64,000 bases of DNA from Hyphomicrobiales bacterium (GCA_013214705.1 JABSRZ010000004.1:62001-126000), one strand, 5' to 3'; shown: positions 35,444-45,582, numbered from the stretch's first letter. The notes: generated by a model not told the origin, from the letters alone. Translations and numbers: made by a program.

Positions 35444-35830
35444 TTATTCAGAAACGGGTACCGACGATTCGCCACCAATAGATTGTTGTAGCAAATTATC
35501 TAGGCTTTTTTCTGCCGCCGCTTTATCTGACTCGCTAACCGGAACAGCCGATGTAGCCTCGCCATTTGCATCTGTAAGAATAGATGAGCTACTGTTTTGC
35601 ACTTTAGATATATAAGCCAAAGACAGGCTGGTCAAAAAGAATAAAATGGCCAGAACAGTGGTTACTTTTGTCAACACGTTGCCAGCACTACGGCCAGACA
35701 TCATGGCATCGCCACCACCACCACCAATGCCCAAAGCACCACCTTCAGAGCGTTGCAACAAAATTGTTATCACCAATGCAATGACAATAATCAAATGAGA
35801 AGCCCATAAAGCGGTTTCAAACGTTTCCAT
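35444..35830 (-). CDS. secG: Preprotein translocase subunit SecG
   Basis: The accessory SecYEG subunit that aids protein export. The 128-residue protein has a first membrane helix (about 8-26), the signature LLQRSEGGALGIGGGGGDAM, and a second helix (about 53-73, TTVLAILFFLTSLSLAYI). The tail after residue 75 is acidic, Ser-rich and longer than in E. coli, as is common in alphaproteobacteria. Confidence 0.93.
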   Translation of the reverse strand: METFETALWASHLIIVIALVITILLQRSEGGALGIGGGGGDAMMSGRSAGNVLTKVTTVLAILFFLTSLSLAYISKVQNSSSSILTDANGEATSAVPVSESDKAAAEKSLDNLLQQSIGGESSVPVSE

Positions 35831-35923
35831 TATTTATCCATTCTTTTTGGTTCAGAAATCTAAACCGATAATCTAATTGAAATTCTTGTACACCAACAAC
35901 ATACAAAAAACAACCAACTTTGT

Positions 35924-37054
35924 TTATATGCGGTCTATATCCCCCAATTCCCAAGTTTCTACGGTTTTAAGGTAAAAAGCGTCAAATTTATCTTCGGCTA
36001 TTGCCTTGCGCATTCCGGCCATAAGCTCTTGATAATAAGCTAAATTATGCCAAGTTAGCAACATGGCTGCCAAATACTCATTGCATTTCATCAGATGGTG
36101 TAAATAGGCGCGGCTATAGCGGTTAGAGGCTTCACAAGGGCTGGCTGCATTAAGCGGTCTTGGGTCATCTGCATGGCGGGCATTTTTTAAATTCACTTTG
36201 CCGCGATGCGTATAACAAAGGCCGTGTCGCCCTGCCCGTGTTGGCATAACGCAATCAAACATATCCACCCCACGGCGGACAGACTCGATCAAATCACTAG
36301 GTGTGCCCACGCCCATAAGATAGCGAGGTTTGTCTGTTGGCAATAAATCTGGTGCATAATCTAGCACTTCGAGCATAATTTCTTGCCCTTCACCCACGGC
36401 CAACCCGCCAATTGAATAACCGTCAAAGTCCATATCCACTAAGCCTTTGGCGCTCTCCTCGCGTAGGTCTTTATAGGTCGAGCCTTGCATAATGCCAAAT
36501 AAAGCTTGGTTCGGCCGGTCGCCAAATTGCACTTTTGAGCGGTCTGCCCAGCGCAAGCTCATGCGCAAGCTATCCGCGGCTTGTTTTTCGGTCGCGGGGT
36601 GGGGTGTGCATTCGTCCAATTGCATCTGAATGTCGCTGCCCAATAAGCATTGAATTTCGATGCTGCGCTCCGGCGTTAAATGATGTTTACTGCCATCTAT
36701 ATGGCTCTGAAAGGTAACCCCCTCCTCGGTCATTTTGCGTAATTTCGATAGGCTCATCACCTGAAAACCGCCACTATCGGTCAATATAGGTTTGTCCCAT
36801 TGCATAAATTCATGCAGACCGCCAAGTTTGGCAATGCGTTCAGCCCCCGGCCGCAACATTAAATGATAAGTATTGCCCAACACAACTTCGGCACCCAGCT
36901 CTTTGACTTGGTCGGTATACATGGCCTTCACCGTGCCAGCTGTGCCTACTGGCATAAAGGCCGGCGTATGTATGTCACCACGCGGCGTATTGAGCACGCC
37001 CAGCCGGGCTTTGCCATTGGTATTTTTGAGGTTAAACTTAATATTCTTACCCAT
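35924..37054 (-). CDS. tgt: tRNA-guanine transglycosylase
   Basis: Exchanges guanine 34 for preQ1 in tRNAs with GUN anticodons. The 376-residue TIM barrel has the catalytic [18 protein letters not shown] and [12 protein letters not shown]. The zinc site is unusual: in the canonical enzyme three Cys and one His bind zinc, while here only Cys307 and His336 are at matching places, with Ser305 and Ser310 at the other two. This may be a lineage variant. The start overlaps the preceding kinase-like gene by 8 bp; queA is two genes upstream, so this is a queuosine operon. Confidence 0.94.
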   Translation of the reverse strand: MGKNIKFNLKNTNGKARLGVLNTPRGDIHTPAFMPVGTAGTVKAMYTDQVKELGAEVVLGNTYHLMLRPGAERIAKLGGLHEFMQWDKPILTDSGGFQVMSLSKLRKMTEEGVTFQSHIDGSKHHLTPERSIEIQCLLGSDIQMQLDECTPHPATEKQAADSLRMSLRWADRSKVQFGDRPNQALFGIMQGSTYKDLREESAKGLVDMDFDGYSIGGLAVGEGQEIMLEVLDYAPDLLPTDKPRYLMGVGTPSDLIESVRRGVDMFDCVMPTRAGRHGLCYTHRGKVNLKNARHADDPRPLNAASPCEASNRYSRAYLHHLMKCNEYLAAMLLTWHNLAYYQELMAGMRKAIAEDKFDAFYLKTVETWELGDIDRI

Positions 37055-37583
37055 AATTCTGTTTCATCTTTTCTACAAATGCATTTATTTCAGCATAATT
37101 TGTTAAGCGTATGGTTTGCTTTTCATGTTTATATTTTTCTAACAATGCCGCGATTGCCTTGCCGCGTTGATATTTGAAGGTCCAAATATAATGTAAAAAT
37201 TCAAAATCGACTTTTTCGGCGCAACCATCGGCCATATCCGGTCGGGTTTTGCCTCTATATTTCAACACCCGATAACAGACATTATATATACAGCGCCATC
37301 TGGCTATATCGACCCACACGATCATATCAGATTTTGCGACCCTTGCCTCATAAGATGTGCGGCTATTGCCATCAAACACCCAACCATCAGCTTTAATTTC
37401 GGCCAAAATCATTTCTGTAACGGTTTTTTTGTCACGCTCAACCCAATTGGGCAGCCAATATATTAAATCAATATGCACCGGCCGCAGTTTTAATATAGCG
37501 GCTAATTTTGCCGCCAAGGTAGATTTGCCACCACCCGAACAACCTAGTACCATTATGTTTTTTGGTTTGTTATGCTTGAAAAT
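37047..37583 (-). CDS. P-loop nucleotide-kinase-like protein (topology-modulation/FlaR type)
   Basis: A P-loop protein of about 178 residues with Walker [21 protein letters not shown], a DGNSRTSYE region and a C-terminal lid-like YQRGK segment, as in adenylate-kinase-like proteins annotated as topology modulation proteins. The first ATG is at 37553, but the nearest ribosome site (AAGGAG at about 37589-37594) points to an in-frame ATT at 37583. That adds [10 protein letters not shown] before MVLGCSGG and gives the N-terminal strand the fold needs. It is sandwiched between queA and tgt, overlapping tgt. The substrate is unknown. Confidence 0.75.
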   Translation of the reverse strand: MFKHNKPKNIMVLGCSGGGKSTLAAKLAAILKLRPVHIDLIYWLPNWVERDKKTVTEMILAEIKADGWVFDGNSRTSYEARVAKSDMIVWVDIARWRCIYNVCYRVLKYRGKTRPDMADGCAEKVDFEFLHYIWTFKYQRGKAIAALLEKYKHEKQTIRLTNYAEINAFVEKMKQNYG

Positions 37584-37601
37584 ACATCTCCTTATAAAAT
37601 T

Positions 37602-38654
37602 TCAATCGCTAAGTTGGCTCATTTCCAATAGGCAGGAATCGCCATAGGAATAAAATCTATAGTCGGTTTCAATCGCCTTTTTATAGGCCTGTTGCATAAT
37701 CTGCAATGAGGTGAATGCGCTCACCAACATAAATAATGTCGATTTTGGCAGATGAAAATTGGTCAACAATACATCTACGGCCTTAAATCTATAGCCCGGG
37801 GTGATGAATATGTCGGTTTCTGCGGCAAATGGCAATATCTCGCCGCTGTCATTAGCCGCGCTTTCTAACAGCCGCAAACTGGTGGTGCCAACAGCCACAA
37901 TGCGGCGGCCCGCATTTTTGGCGGCGGTCAGTTTTTGGGCATTGTCCTTGGTTATCAGTCCATATTCGGCATGCATAACATGGTCCTCGGTATCATCCAC
38001 CACCATGGGCAAAAATGTGCCCGCACCGACATGCAGAGTTAAAAATATCAGCTCGATATTTTTGGCTTTAAGTTTGGCAAATAATTCATCAGTAAAATGT
38101 AGGCCAGCTGTGGGCGCGGCCACTGCGCCTTTTTCCTGCGCATATATAGTCTGGTAATCGTCTACATCTTTATCATCATAATCGCGTTTGCTGGCAATAT
38201 AAGGCGGCAAAGGCATTTCGCCCGCCAGCGCTATGGCGGCATCTAACTCTGCGTTAGACCGGTTGAATTTTAGGTGCAGTTCGCCGGCGTTTTTTGCCAA
38301 TATTTCGGCACTTAAGCCATTTTCAAAATCTAACATTTCGCCAACTTTAACCCGTTTGGCCGGTTTGGCAAACGCCACCCATTCATTTTGGCTTTTCTTC
38401 ATATGCAGCGTGACAGAAATTTTGGACTTAAATTCACCACGGGTGCGCACAGCTTGCATCCGCGCTGGTATAACCTTGGTATCATTAAGCACCAACACAT
38501 CACCATCACGCAGCAATTCTGGCAAATCATAATAATGATGGTCAGACATTTTGCCATTATTCACCCGCAATAATTTACTATTGTGCCGCGGCTCCACCGG
38601 CCGCAAGGCAATGTTTTTTTCTGGCAATGTAAAATCAAATTCGTCAACGCGCAT
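37602..38654 (-). CDS. queA: S-adenosylmethionine:tRNA ribosyltransferase-isomerase
   Basis: Transfers and rearranges the ribose of S-adenosylmethionine onto preQ1-tRNA, giving epoxyqueuosine. The 350-residue protein has the family blocks FDFTLPEKNIALRP, GDVLVLNDTKVIPAR, AAPTAGLHFT, LTLHVGAGTF and FHLPKSTLFMLV. Length is normal. The GGGG site lies before ATG 38654. It is the first gene of a queA / P-loop protein / tgt operon. Confidence 0.96.
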   Translation of the reverse strand: MRVDEFDFTLPEKNIALRPVEPRHNSKLLRVNNGKMSDHHYYDLPELLRDGDVLVLNDTKVIPARMQAVRTRGEFKSKISVTLHMKKSQNEWVAFAKPAKRVKVGEMLDFENGLSAEILAKNAGELHLKFNRSNAELDAAIALAGEMPLPPYIASKRDYDDKDVDDYQTIYAQEKGAVAAPTAGLHFTDELFAKLKAKNIELIFLTLHVGAGTFLPMVVDDTEDHVMHAEYGLITKDNAQKLTAAKNAGRRIVAVGTTSLRLLESAANDSGEILPFAAETDIFITPGYRFKAVDVLLTNFHLPKSTLFMLVSAFTSLQIMQQAYKKAIETDYRFYSYGDSCLLEMSQLSD

Positions 38655-38710
38655 AGTCTACCCCATAATCAGTTCTCGCTTTTACGCCCATTAGCTGAGC
38701 GAAGCAAGCC

Positions 38711-38741
38711 AAAAAAAAGCCACCTCACAAGAGATGGCTTT
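38711..38741 (-). terminator. Terminator of the aapJQMP operon
   Basis: On the reverse strand AAGCCATCTC pairs with GAGGTGGCTT (G-U pairs allowed) across a short loop and runs into a T8 tract, about 20 bp past the aapP stop. Confidence 0.88.
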
Positions 38742-38763
38742 AATTTAATATTCATTTCACTGA

Positions 38764-39507
38764 CTAGTGCAAAATTTGACTCAAAAAGAGTTTCGTACGT
38801 TCATTTTGTGGATTATCAAAGAATTCGTGCGGTGTATTTTCTTCGATAATTTGGCCCACATCCATAAAGATAACCCGGTCTGCAACTTGCTTGGCAAAGC
38901 CCATTTCATGTGTCACCACAATCATGGTCATGCCATCTTTTGCCAAATCGGTCATCACGTCTAGCACTTCTTTAATCATTTCTGGGTCAAGTGCCGATGT
39001 TGGTTCATCAAACAACATGATACGCGGCATCATACAAAGCGAGCGAGCAATCGCTACACGTTGCTGCTGACCGCCAGAAAGTTGACCAGGATATTTTGCC
39101 GCTTGCTCAGGAATTTTCACTTTTTCAAGGAAATTCATAGCGATTTCTTCAGCTTCAACTTTTGGCGTGCCACGCACCCAGATCGGCGCTAATGTGCAAT
39201 TTTCCAAAATTGTCAAATGCGGGAACAAGTTAAAATGTTGAAAGCACATGCCAACTTCGCGGCGCACTTCGTCAATTTTTTTCACGTCATTTGTCAGCTC
39301 AATCCCATCCACAATAATATCACCTTGTTGATGTTCTTCTAAGCGGTTAATGCAGCGAATCAATGTCGATTTGCCAGAGCCAGAAGGCCCACAAACCACA
39401 ATAATCTCACCTTTTTTAACGGTCAGGTCAATGTCACGCAACACGTGAAAATCGCCATACCATTTGTGCATTTTTTTTATTTCAATAGCATTTTTTTCTT
39501 CACTCAT
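38764..39507 (-). CDS. aapP: General L-amino acid ABC transporter, ATP-binding subunit
   Basis: A 247-residue polar-amino-acid ABC ATPase: Walker [10 protein letters not shown] (about 40-48), Q-loop, signature [15 protein letters not shown], Walker [14 protein letters not shown], and the H-loop in VVTHEMGFA. It powers import through AapQ and AapM. GGAG precedes the start. It is the last gene of the operon, 15 bp after aapM. Confidence 0.96.
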   Translation of the reverse strand: MSEEKNAIEIKKMHKWYGDFHVLRDIDLTVKKGEIIVVCGPSGSGKSTLIRCINRLEEHQQGDIIVDGIELTNDVKKIDEVRREVGMCFQHFNLFPHLTILENCTLAPIWVRGTPKVEAEEIAMNFLEKVKIPEQAAKYPGQLSGGQQQRVAIARSLCMMPRIMLFDEPTSALDPEMIKEVLDVMTDLAKDGMTMIVVTHEMGFAKQVADRVIFMDVGQIIEENTPHEFFDNPQNERTKLFLSQILH

Positions 39508-39522
39508 AATGAGCTCCTATCT

Positions 39523-40638
39523 CTAATGTCCAGTGTGCAATTTTCTTTCTAAATATAAGCTGTAACGCGACATGCTGAAACAGAATATAAAGAAGAAAAT
39601 GGCAATAAATACATATAATTCATTACTTAGCGCAATCCATTTCACGTCGGCAATCGCCGCTTGGCCAATACCAAGTGGGTCAAGCAAACCAATAATCAAC
39701 ACCAATGTGGTATCTTTAAACAAGCCAATAAAGCTGCTCACAATACCTGGAATTGAAATTTTCAACGCTTGTGGCAATATAACCAGCCGCATGCTTTTCC
39801 AATAAGACAGTCCCAAAGCATCAGCCGCTTCATATTGTCCTCTTGGTATCGCTGCCAAACCACCACGGATAACCTCTGCCAAATATGCAGCTGAGAATAA
39901 TGTCACCATTATCAACACACGCACAAGCAAGTCAAAATTCGTGCCTGGCGGCAAGAAATATGACAATAAGGTCGAAGCAATAAATAACAAAGTGATTAGC
40001 GGCACGCCCCTAATGAATTCGATAAATATTGTCGCGAAGATTGAAAAGATCGGCAATGTTGATAAGCGAGATAATGCCAATACAATGCCAATGGGCAGTG
40101 AAGCAAAAATACCGGTTAAGCCAATGATAAGGGTTAGCATAAAGCCGCCAAATTTATTTGTTGGCACTCTTTCTAAGCCAAAAAAACCAACGATGAGAAT
40201 AATACAAGCTACGACCAAAGCCAAAGCCACCCATATTATACCTTTTATCGCACGTAGTCTTTCGACCAATGCAATGGCGACAATTATCGCCACGAGTATA
40301 AAGGATATGTTGACACGCCATCTTTCATCTGCCGGGTAGAAACCATATACAAATTGGTCCCAACGTCGGTAGATAAACGCCCAACAGGCACCATCTGGGT
40401 TGATTGCATTACATTCTTGACGGCTTTCAGCCCCCAAAACCACACTGTCAATAAACGCCCATTGAATGAATGGCGGTATGACCATATACAGAAATGCCAG
40501 CCCTAAAATTGTCACGATGCCATTTGGAATGGATGAAAATAGATTTTCCATCACCCATTTAACCGCACCGGGTTGATGGTTTGGCGCAGGGAGTTCAGGA
40601 GATTCACCCACTGGATATTCACGAGTTTGTTCAGACAT
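39523..40638 (-). CDS. aapM: General L-amino acid ABC transporter, permease AapM
   Basis: A 371-residue inner-membrane permease of the HisMQ family. An N-terminal extension with extra helices and a periplasmic segment precedes the transport domain (about 165-365), which has IEFIRGVPLITLLF and the coupling motif EVIRGGLAAIPRGQYEAADALG. The size and extension are typical of AapM, not of shorter GlnP-type permeases. AAAGG precedes the start, and aapQ ends 5 bp upstream. Confidence 0.95.
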   Translation of the reverse strand: MSEQTREYPVGESPELPAPNHQPGAVKWVMENLFSSIPNGIVTILGLAFLYMVIPPFIQWAFIDSVVLGAESRQECNAINPDGACWAFIYRRWDQFVYGFYPADERWRVNISFILVAIIVAIALVERLRAIKGIIWVALALVVACIILIVGFFGLERVPTNKFGGFMLTLIIGLTGIFASLPIGIVLALSRLSTLPIFSIFATIFIEFIRGVPLITLLFIASTLLSYFLPPGTNFDLLVRVLIMVTLFSAAYLAEVIRGGLAAIPRGQYEAADALGLSYWKSMRLVILPQALKISIPGIVSSFIGLFKDTTLVLIIGLLDPLGIGQAAIADVKWIALSNELYVFIAIFFFIFCFSMSRYSLYLERKLHTGH

Positions 40639-40643
40639 ATCGA

Positions 40644-41846
40644 TTACCTTTCCACCAATTTAACGCGTTCATTATAGATATTCATTAAAAATGAAATCGA
40701 CAGCGAAATAAACAAATAAACCGACAAGATAATCAGCATAACTTCTAAGGCTCGGCCAGATTGGTTAAGCGTAATGCCGCCCAAAGTCGCCACCAGATCC
40801 ATATATCCGATCGCAATCGCTAAAGACGAGTTCTTTGTTAGGTTCAAATATTGGCTAATTAACGGTGGGATGATAACCCGCAAAGCTTGCGGAATGACCA
40901 CCAAACGCATGGTTAAATTGGGTCTGATACCCAAAGCATGCGCAGCTTCTGATTGACCATGGCTAACAGCTAAAATACCTGCCCGCACAATTTCGGCAAT
41001 AAAAGCACCGGTATAGATGGACAACGCTAACCACAAAGCCAAAAACTCTGGTTTAATAGCAAAGCCGCCCACATAATTAAAGCCTTTTAGTTCAGGCGTA
41101 CTCACACCAAGCGGTGAACCCATAATATAATAAGTGATAACCGGCAAAACAACGATCAAAGTCAAACTTGCTAACAAAACCGGCAATTGTTTACCCGTCG
41201 CGTCTAACACTTTTTTTGCATAGCGCCTGAACATGTAAGCCGCAATTAAGGCAACAAAAAATGCTATCCACACCCAGCCGAAACCATCTTGTGGCAAAGG
41301 TTGCGGCAAAAATAAACCGCGGTTGGTAACGATAACGCCTTCCATCAGTGGCACTGCCGCTTTCACCCTAGGGAAGGAATGTATTATAATGCCATACCAC
41401 AATAGAATTTGTAACAAAACTGGCACATTACGCACCGCTTCGACATAAACTTGCATCAATCGAGACAATACAAAGTTATTAGAAAGCCTAGCCACACCAG
41501 CCGTAAAGCCCAATATAGTGGCCAAAATTACGCCACAAAATGCCACCAATAGGGTGTTTAACAAACCAACAACACCAGCTTTAAAATGGGTGTCTGTTGC
41601 CTTATAATCTATCAGTGTTTGGTTAATATCATAACTTGCAGTATTCCAAAGGAAATCAAAACCCACACTAACACCGAGATTCTCAATATTCTTTACTGTA
41701 TTATTAACCAGCCAGCCAAAAAATAATAAAACACCAATCACCGCAAGTATTTGCATAATGATGGCGCGAGCTTTCTTATCTCTCCACAAAGCTCCTAATG
41801 AAAACGGTGGTTTCTCCTGAACATCTATAACGCTCATATTGCCCAT
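40644..41846 (-). CDS. aapQ: General L-amino acid ABC transporter, permease AapQ
   Basis: A 400-residue HisMQ-type permease. The transport domain begins near residue 90 (GVVGLLNTLLVAF), is interrupted by a long central section as in other AapQ proteins, and ends with YTGAFIAEIVRAGILAVSHG and the coupling region SEAAHALGI. It forms the channel with AapM. It is separated from aapJ by a partial terminator, which should lower its expression relative to the binding protein. Met at position 4 is an alternative start. Confidence 0.95.
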   Translation of the reverse strand: MGNMSVIDVQEKPPFSLGALWRDKKARAIIMQILAVIGVLLFFGWLVNNTVKNIENLGVSVGFDFLWNTASYDINQTLIDYKATDTHFKAGVVGLLNTLLVAFCGVILATILGFTAGVARLSNNFVLSRLMQVYVEAVRNVPVLLQILLWYGIIIHSFPRVKAAVPLMEGVIVTNRGLFLPQPLPQDGFGWVWIAFFVALIAAYMFRRYAKKVLDATGKQLPVLLASLTLIVVLPVITYYIMGSPLGVSTPELKGFNYVGGFAIKPEFLALWLALSIYTGAFIAEIVRAGILAVSHGQSEAAHALGIRPNLTMRLVVIPQALRVIIPPLISQYLNLTKNSSLAIAIGYMDLVATLGGITLNQSGRALEVMLIILSVYLFISLSISFLMNIYNERVKLVER

Positions 41847-41860
41847 CCAAATAAAAATTA

Positions 41861-41920
41861 AAAAAAAACGAACCCTCTATCTTAAGTAAACCTTAAGTTC
41901 GCCAGATGAGAGGATTCGTT
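41861..41920 (-). terminator. Attenuator-like hairpin between aapJ and aapQ
   Basis: On the reverse strand, AACGAATCCTCTCATCT pairs, with a few mismatches, with AGATAGAGGGTTCGTT, followed by a T8 run. It lies in the 100-bp gap after aapJ. It probably lets only part of transcription enter aapQMP, so binding protein exceeds permease. Confidence 0.75.
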
Positions 41921-41946
41921 AAACATGTTATAATAACATCAAGTTA

Positions 41947-42969
41947 TTATTTGATAGGTGGAGCATATTGAATGCCGCCATTTGTCCATAGAGCGTTAAG
42001 ACCACGTTCTAGTTTCAATGGAGTGTCTGCACCAACATTACGTTCGAATGACTCACCATAGTTACCAACTTGTGTGATGATGTTCATTGCCCAATCTTCA
42101 CTTAGACCAAGTTGTGCGCCAAGGCCAGCATCAGCAGTACCAAGAAGTTTTTGTACAGCTGGGTTGCTTGCGTCTTTGCTTCTTTCTACAGCGTTAGCAG
42201 ATGTAACACCTAGTTCTTCAGCATTCAACATTGCGTTATGAGACCATTTAACAATGTCTAACCATTGATCATCGCCATGACGAACTACAGGGCCAAGAGG
42301 CTCTTTAGAAATAATTTCAGGCAAAATCTTATGTGCTGATGGATCTTCAAGACCAGAACGTTGAGCAGCTAGTGCAGATGCGTCAGTTGTGTAAATGTCA
42401 CAACGACCAGCTGAATAAGCTGAGCGACCTTCGGCAGAAGTTTCAACTGGAACTGGCTCATAAGCCATGTTGTTCAAGCGGAAATATTCTGAAAGGTTAA
42501 GTTCTGTTGTTGTACCAGTTTGGATACAAACAGAAGCACCATCTAGGTCTAGAGCCGAATTAACACCTTCAAGTGATGTCGGTACCATGAAGCCTTGGCC
42601 GTCATAATAGTTAACACCAGCAAAGTTAAGACCTAGGCCAACGTCACGGGTAAGTGTCCATGTTGTGGTACGCACTAGAACGTCAATTTCACCAGATTTC
42701 AAAACTTCGAAGCGAACTTTTGATGTCAATGGTACAAATTCAACTGCAGTAGCGTCACCAAGAGTGGCAGCAGCAATAGCACGACATAGATCAACGTCTA
42801 GACCCTGCCAGTTACCAGCGTCATCCGGTGTGGCAAAGCCAGCAAGACCAGTTGATACACCACACTTAACAACACCAGCGTCTCGCACGTCAGACAGTGT
42901 GCTAGCTGATGCGGCAGATGTTGCAGCCAGAGCAGCAATACCTACAGCTAATGGTAATAATATTTTCAT
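41947..42969 (-). CDS. aapJ: General L-amino acid ABC transporter, substrate-binding protein
   Basis: A 340-residue periplasmic protein with a signal peptide ending near residue 22 (ASA-ST). The family-3 solute-binding signature is visible in GVVKCGVSTGLAGFATPD, WQGLDVDLCRAIAAA and SGEIDVLVRTTTWTLTRD. AapJ proteins bind a broad range of L-amino acids and deliver them to AapQMP. It heads the operon and has a long AT-rich upstream region. Confidence 0.95.
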   Translation of the reverse strand: MKILLPLAVGIAALAATSAASASTLSDVRDAGVVKCGVSTGLAGFATPDDAGNWQGLDVDLCRAIAAATLGDATAVEFVPLTSKVRFEVLKSGEIDVLVRTTTWTLTRDVGLGLNFAGVNYYDGQGFMVPTSLEGVNSALDLDGASVCIQTGTTTELNLSEYFRLNNMAYEPVPVETSAEGRSAYSAGRCDIYTTDASALAAQRSGLEDPSAHKILPEIISKEPLGPVVRHGDDQWLDIVKWSHNAMLNAEELGVTSANAVERSKDASNPAVQKLLGTADAGLGAQLGLSEDWAMNIITQVGNYGESFERNVGADTPLKLERGLNALWTNGGIQYAPPIK

Positions 42970-43867
42970 GTTAATTCCCTATTTTTGATTTTAAGCGCAA
43001 TCTGCTAATGCAGAAAGCTCTCCCCATGCGTATTTCAAATTTTCTGTTCACAATCAAATTTATACCATTTGATAATTTGCAAACATCAAATCCTGCATTC
43101 ACCCATCAAAAAACTTTACACACCATAAGTCAAGAAAGAATGTTCACTCTTCTACAAAGATTATTGTGAAAAAGCAAACCCTGCGCTTTTAGACCCCATT
43201 TACAGCAGAAAATATTGTTATAAATCAAATAGTCAGCATATAATCTCGAAAGCCAAAGTGAGTTGCCGTTTTTATCCAATAGTTATGGTTAATAGCGATG
43301 ACAATCATGCAACAACGTTGCGATTTCCATCAAATATTTTTATGCATTGATGCCAACCATCACAAATAATATCGATATATCGCAAATATTCAGAAATATT
43401 GCAGCAAACATAGCAAAGTAGCACAACTGGCGCATGCCGTAGGGGAATGCGAAAGCCGAAAAACCATCAATAATAGGCTTAGTTGCCGTCATAAATCAAA
43501 TTTTAAGTGTTTAATTTACCATATATCCGTTTAAAACTAGGCCAATGAGTTGGCCAATATTGCAGCAGAATCAGTGCCACTAACAAGTTGAAAAACCATG
43601 ACATATTTTGCCAATACATCCGCAAAACCGGTGGTTTTTCAAGGGCTAAAATGGTTAATTATCCCGCCTACAGCAATTCTTTATTGTACTCTTTTTCTAA
43701 ATCTATAGTATTAATCTATGGTTAACAAATATGTTGATTCGAATTCTTGCAAGTTGGTCCAGTTGAATTTCGAACTAATTTAAGCCATAAGAGTGGCAAC
43801 CACTCATAATATTTGGCTTAAAAAGCATATTTGCTTATATTTAAATGCGGTATATGGGGAGTTTTCA
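42970..43867. other. Long AT-rich intergenic region between aapJ and the cold-shock gene
   Basis: Nearly 900 bp without a credible gene on either strand. It must hold the aapJ promoter on the left and the cold-shock promoter on the right. A small dyad CGCAT/ATGCG encloses an 11-nt loop near 43431-43451, followed by AAAGCCGAAAAACC. I could not match this to a known riboswitch or RNA. Long 5' leaders are usual for cold-shock genes. The frame from 43793 has no support before 43868. Confidence 0.5.
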
Positions 43868-44431
43868 GTGCCTATATTAGAAGAATATCCATCTTCACAG
43901 GGGTCGGAACCTGTCGAAATATTTCAGGTGTCGGGTCGAGTTAAATGGTTTGACCCGGGCAAAGGTTTTGGGTTCCTGGTTGCCGATGACGATAGCGGAG
44001 ACATCCTAATTCATGTAAGTTGCTTGCGCAAAGGCGGTTTTGAAACCGCTCATGAAGGCGCGCATATTGTGTGTGAGGCCGTAAAGGGCAAGCGCGGCTG
44101 GCAAGCCCTTACTATATTAAGCGTCGATTTAAGCACCGCCACACCGCCAAATTCAAAAGAACCAGCCAACACCCATTTTGATGTCAAACCCAGTAGCGAT
44201 TATGAACTGGCCATCGTTAAATGGTTTAACCGTAAAAAAGGCTATGGCTTTGTAACCCGGCCTAATATGGATGAAGATATCTTCGTGCATATGGAAACCA
44301 TGCGCCGGTTTGGTTTTTCGGAATTACGCGCCGGGCAAGAATTATTGGTGCGGTTTGGCGATGGCCCCAAAGGCCTAATGGCTGCCGAGTTAAAACCGCT
44401 CAGCGAATCTGGGCAATTGAACACTCATTGA
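43868..44431 (+). CDS. Double cold-shock domain protein
   Basis: A 187-residue protein with two cold-shock domains joined by a linker. The first (about 22-90) has [16 protein letters not shown] and DILIHVS; the second (about 118-180) has [15 protein letters not shown] and DIFVHME. These RNP-like motifs bind single-stranded RNA or DNA. Two-domain forms are typical of alphaproteobacteria. I chose GTG 43868 because GGGGAG lies just upstream; the frame is open to 43793. A terminator follows. It probably acts as an RNA chaperone in cold or stationary phase. Confidence 0.87.
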   Translation: MPILEEYPSSQGSEPVEIFQVSGRVKWFDPGKGFGFLVADDDSGDILIHVSCLRKGGFETAHEGAHIVCEAVKGKRGWQALTILSVDLSTATPPNSKEPANTHFDVKPSSDYELAIVKWFNRKKGYGFVTRPNMDEDIFVHMETMRRFGFSELRAGQELLVRFGDGPKGLMAAELKPLSESGQLNTH

Positions 44432-44473
44432 GGTGAACACTCATTATATTGCTAGCTTAAAATAGACTGAAAG

Positions 44474-44499
44474 AGCCAAACTATTGTTTGGCTTTTATT
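44474..44499 (+). terminator. Terminator of the double cold-shock gene
   Basis: A perfect 8-bp stem AGCCAAAC/GTTTGGCT with loop TATT is followed by TTTATT, 43 bp after the stop codon. Confidence 0.85.
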
Positions 44500-44534
44500 A
44501 ATTTTACACTGGGTTTATTTGTTTCAGGCTTTGT

Positions 44535-45401
44535 TTATTTTTTAAATTGCACAATCGCATTGCCCAGTGCAATAAACAACACACCAATAATGGCGGCATT
44601 TGACCATAGATAATTCTCAAATATTGTCGACAATCCCAAGGCCACTAACGGCGTAATTACCAATATATAAGCCGCGCGGCTGGCGCCTAGGCGTTCGATC
44701 AAATTAAAATAGGCGGTGAAGCCAAAAATAGTGGCAATTAAGCTCAGAAATATCAGCGAGCCGAGATAAGTGAAGCTGAATTCTAGTTTAAATTCCAACC
44801 CCAAAGCTAGGCATATCAAAAATAACATGACACTGCCGTAAACCACGCCGTAACTGGTCGACGTTATCGCGCCAATGCCCCTTTTGTTATTGCGCACGGT
44901 GATCATATTACCGAGCGAGAAAAAATACACGCCGATAAAAGTTAACCCGACGCCCTTCAAAACATCTACATCTAGCTCAACACCCAAAATATCTTGCCAA
45001 AATATAAGCACTAAACCCATGGTGCCAAATAATATACCCCATTTAATCGACGCGGCGGGTAGCTCTTTATATATAATCAAGCTGTTTAATACGTTTAATA
45101 TGGTGGCCAGCGAGAATATAATGGCAATTAGACCGCTCACGATATAGTGGCTCGCATAATAGAAGCAAATAAAGTTGAAACTAAACAAACACCAGCCTTG
45201 AGCTGCAAAAAACAAATGATCAACCGCTACAGTTTTTTGAATTTTGCCCCATAATTTCATCATCGGAAACATGATTATGGCGGCAAGCGCAAAGCGATAA
45301 AACACCGAAACAATCGGCGATACGTCAGATATTTGCCATGCAATGGCCAGCCAACTGCTGCCCCAAGTAAAAACCATGGCTATATATAAAAATAAACTCA
45401 T
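44535..45401 (-). CDS. EamA family (DMT) transporter
   Basis: A 288-residue membrane protein with about ten hydrophobic segments arranged as two EamA repeats. The first starts with FTWGSSWLAIAWQIS; the second contains SLGNMITVRNN and SRAAYILVITPLVALGLS. Such drug/metabolite transporters export amino acids, nucleosides or toxins. The divergent AraC-type gene at 45583 is the likely regulator. The substrate cannot be predicted. Confidence 0.85.
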   Translation of the reverse strand: MSLFLYIAMVFTWGSSWLAIAWQISDVSPIVSVFYRFALAAIIMFPMMKLWGKIQKTVAVDHLFFAAQGWCLFSFNFICFYYASHYIVSGLIAIIFSLATILNVLNSLIIYKELPAASIKWGILFGTMGLVLIFWQDILGVELDVDVLKGVGLTFIGVYFFSLGNMITVRNNKRGIGAITSTSYGVVYGSVMLFLICLALGLEFKLEFSFTYLGSLIFLSLIATIFGFTAYFNLIERLGASRAAYILVITPLVALGLSTIFENYLWSNAAIIGVLFIALGNAIVQFKK

Positions 45402-45582
45402 TCATCATGCCTTTGTAGGATATTGCGCCACTACGCCACACCAATGCGCATCGCCAATATATTACGCCAGTTTTAGCCTAATAATTCTGGGAAATATGTC
45501 ACAAAACTCATGTTTTGATACAATCTTGCGGTTATATAAGCCAGATTTATTGATTCCACATTCATAGTGGCTATGATCGGGC

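Noticed and set aside
43431-43470. Possible riboswitch in the aapJ/cold-shock gap
   Set aside because: Only one short stem is visible and it matches no riboswitch consensus I know.
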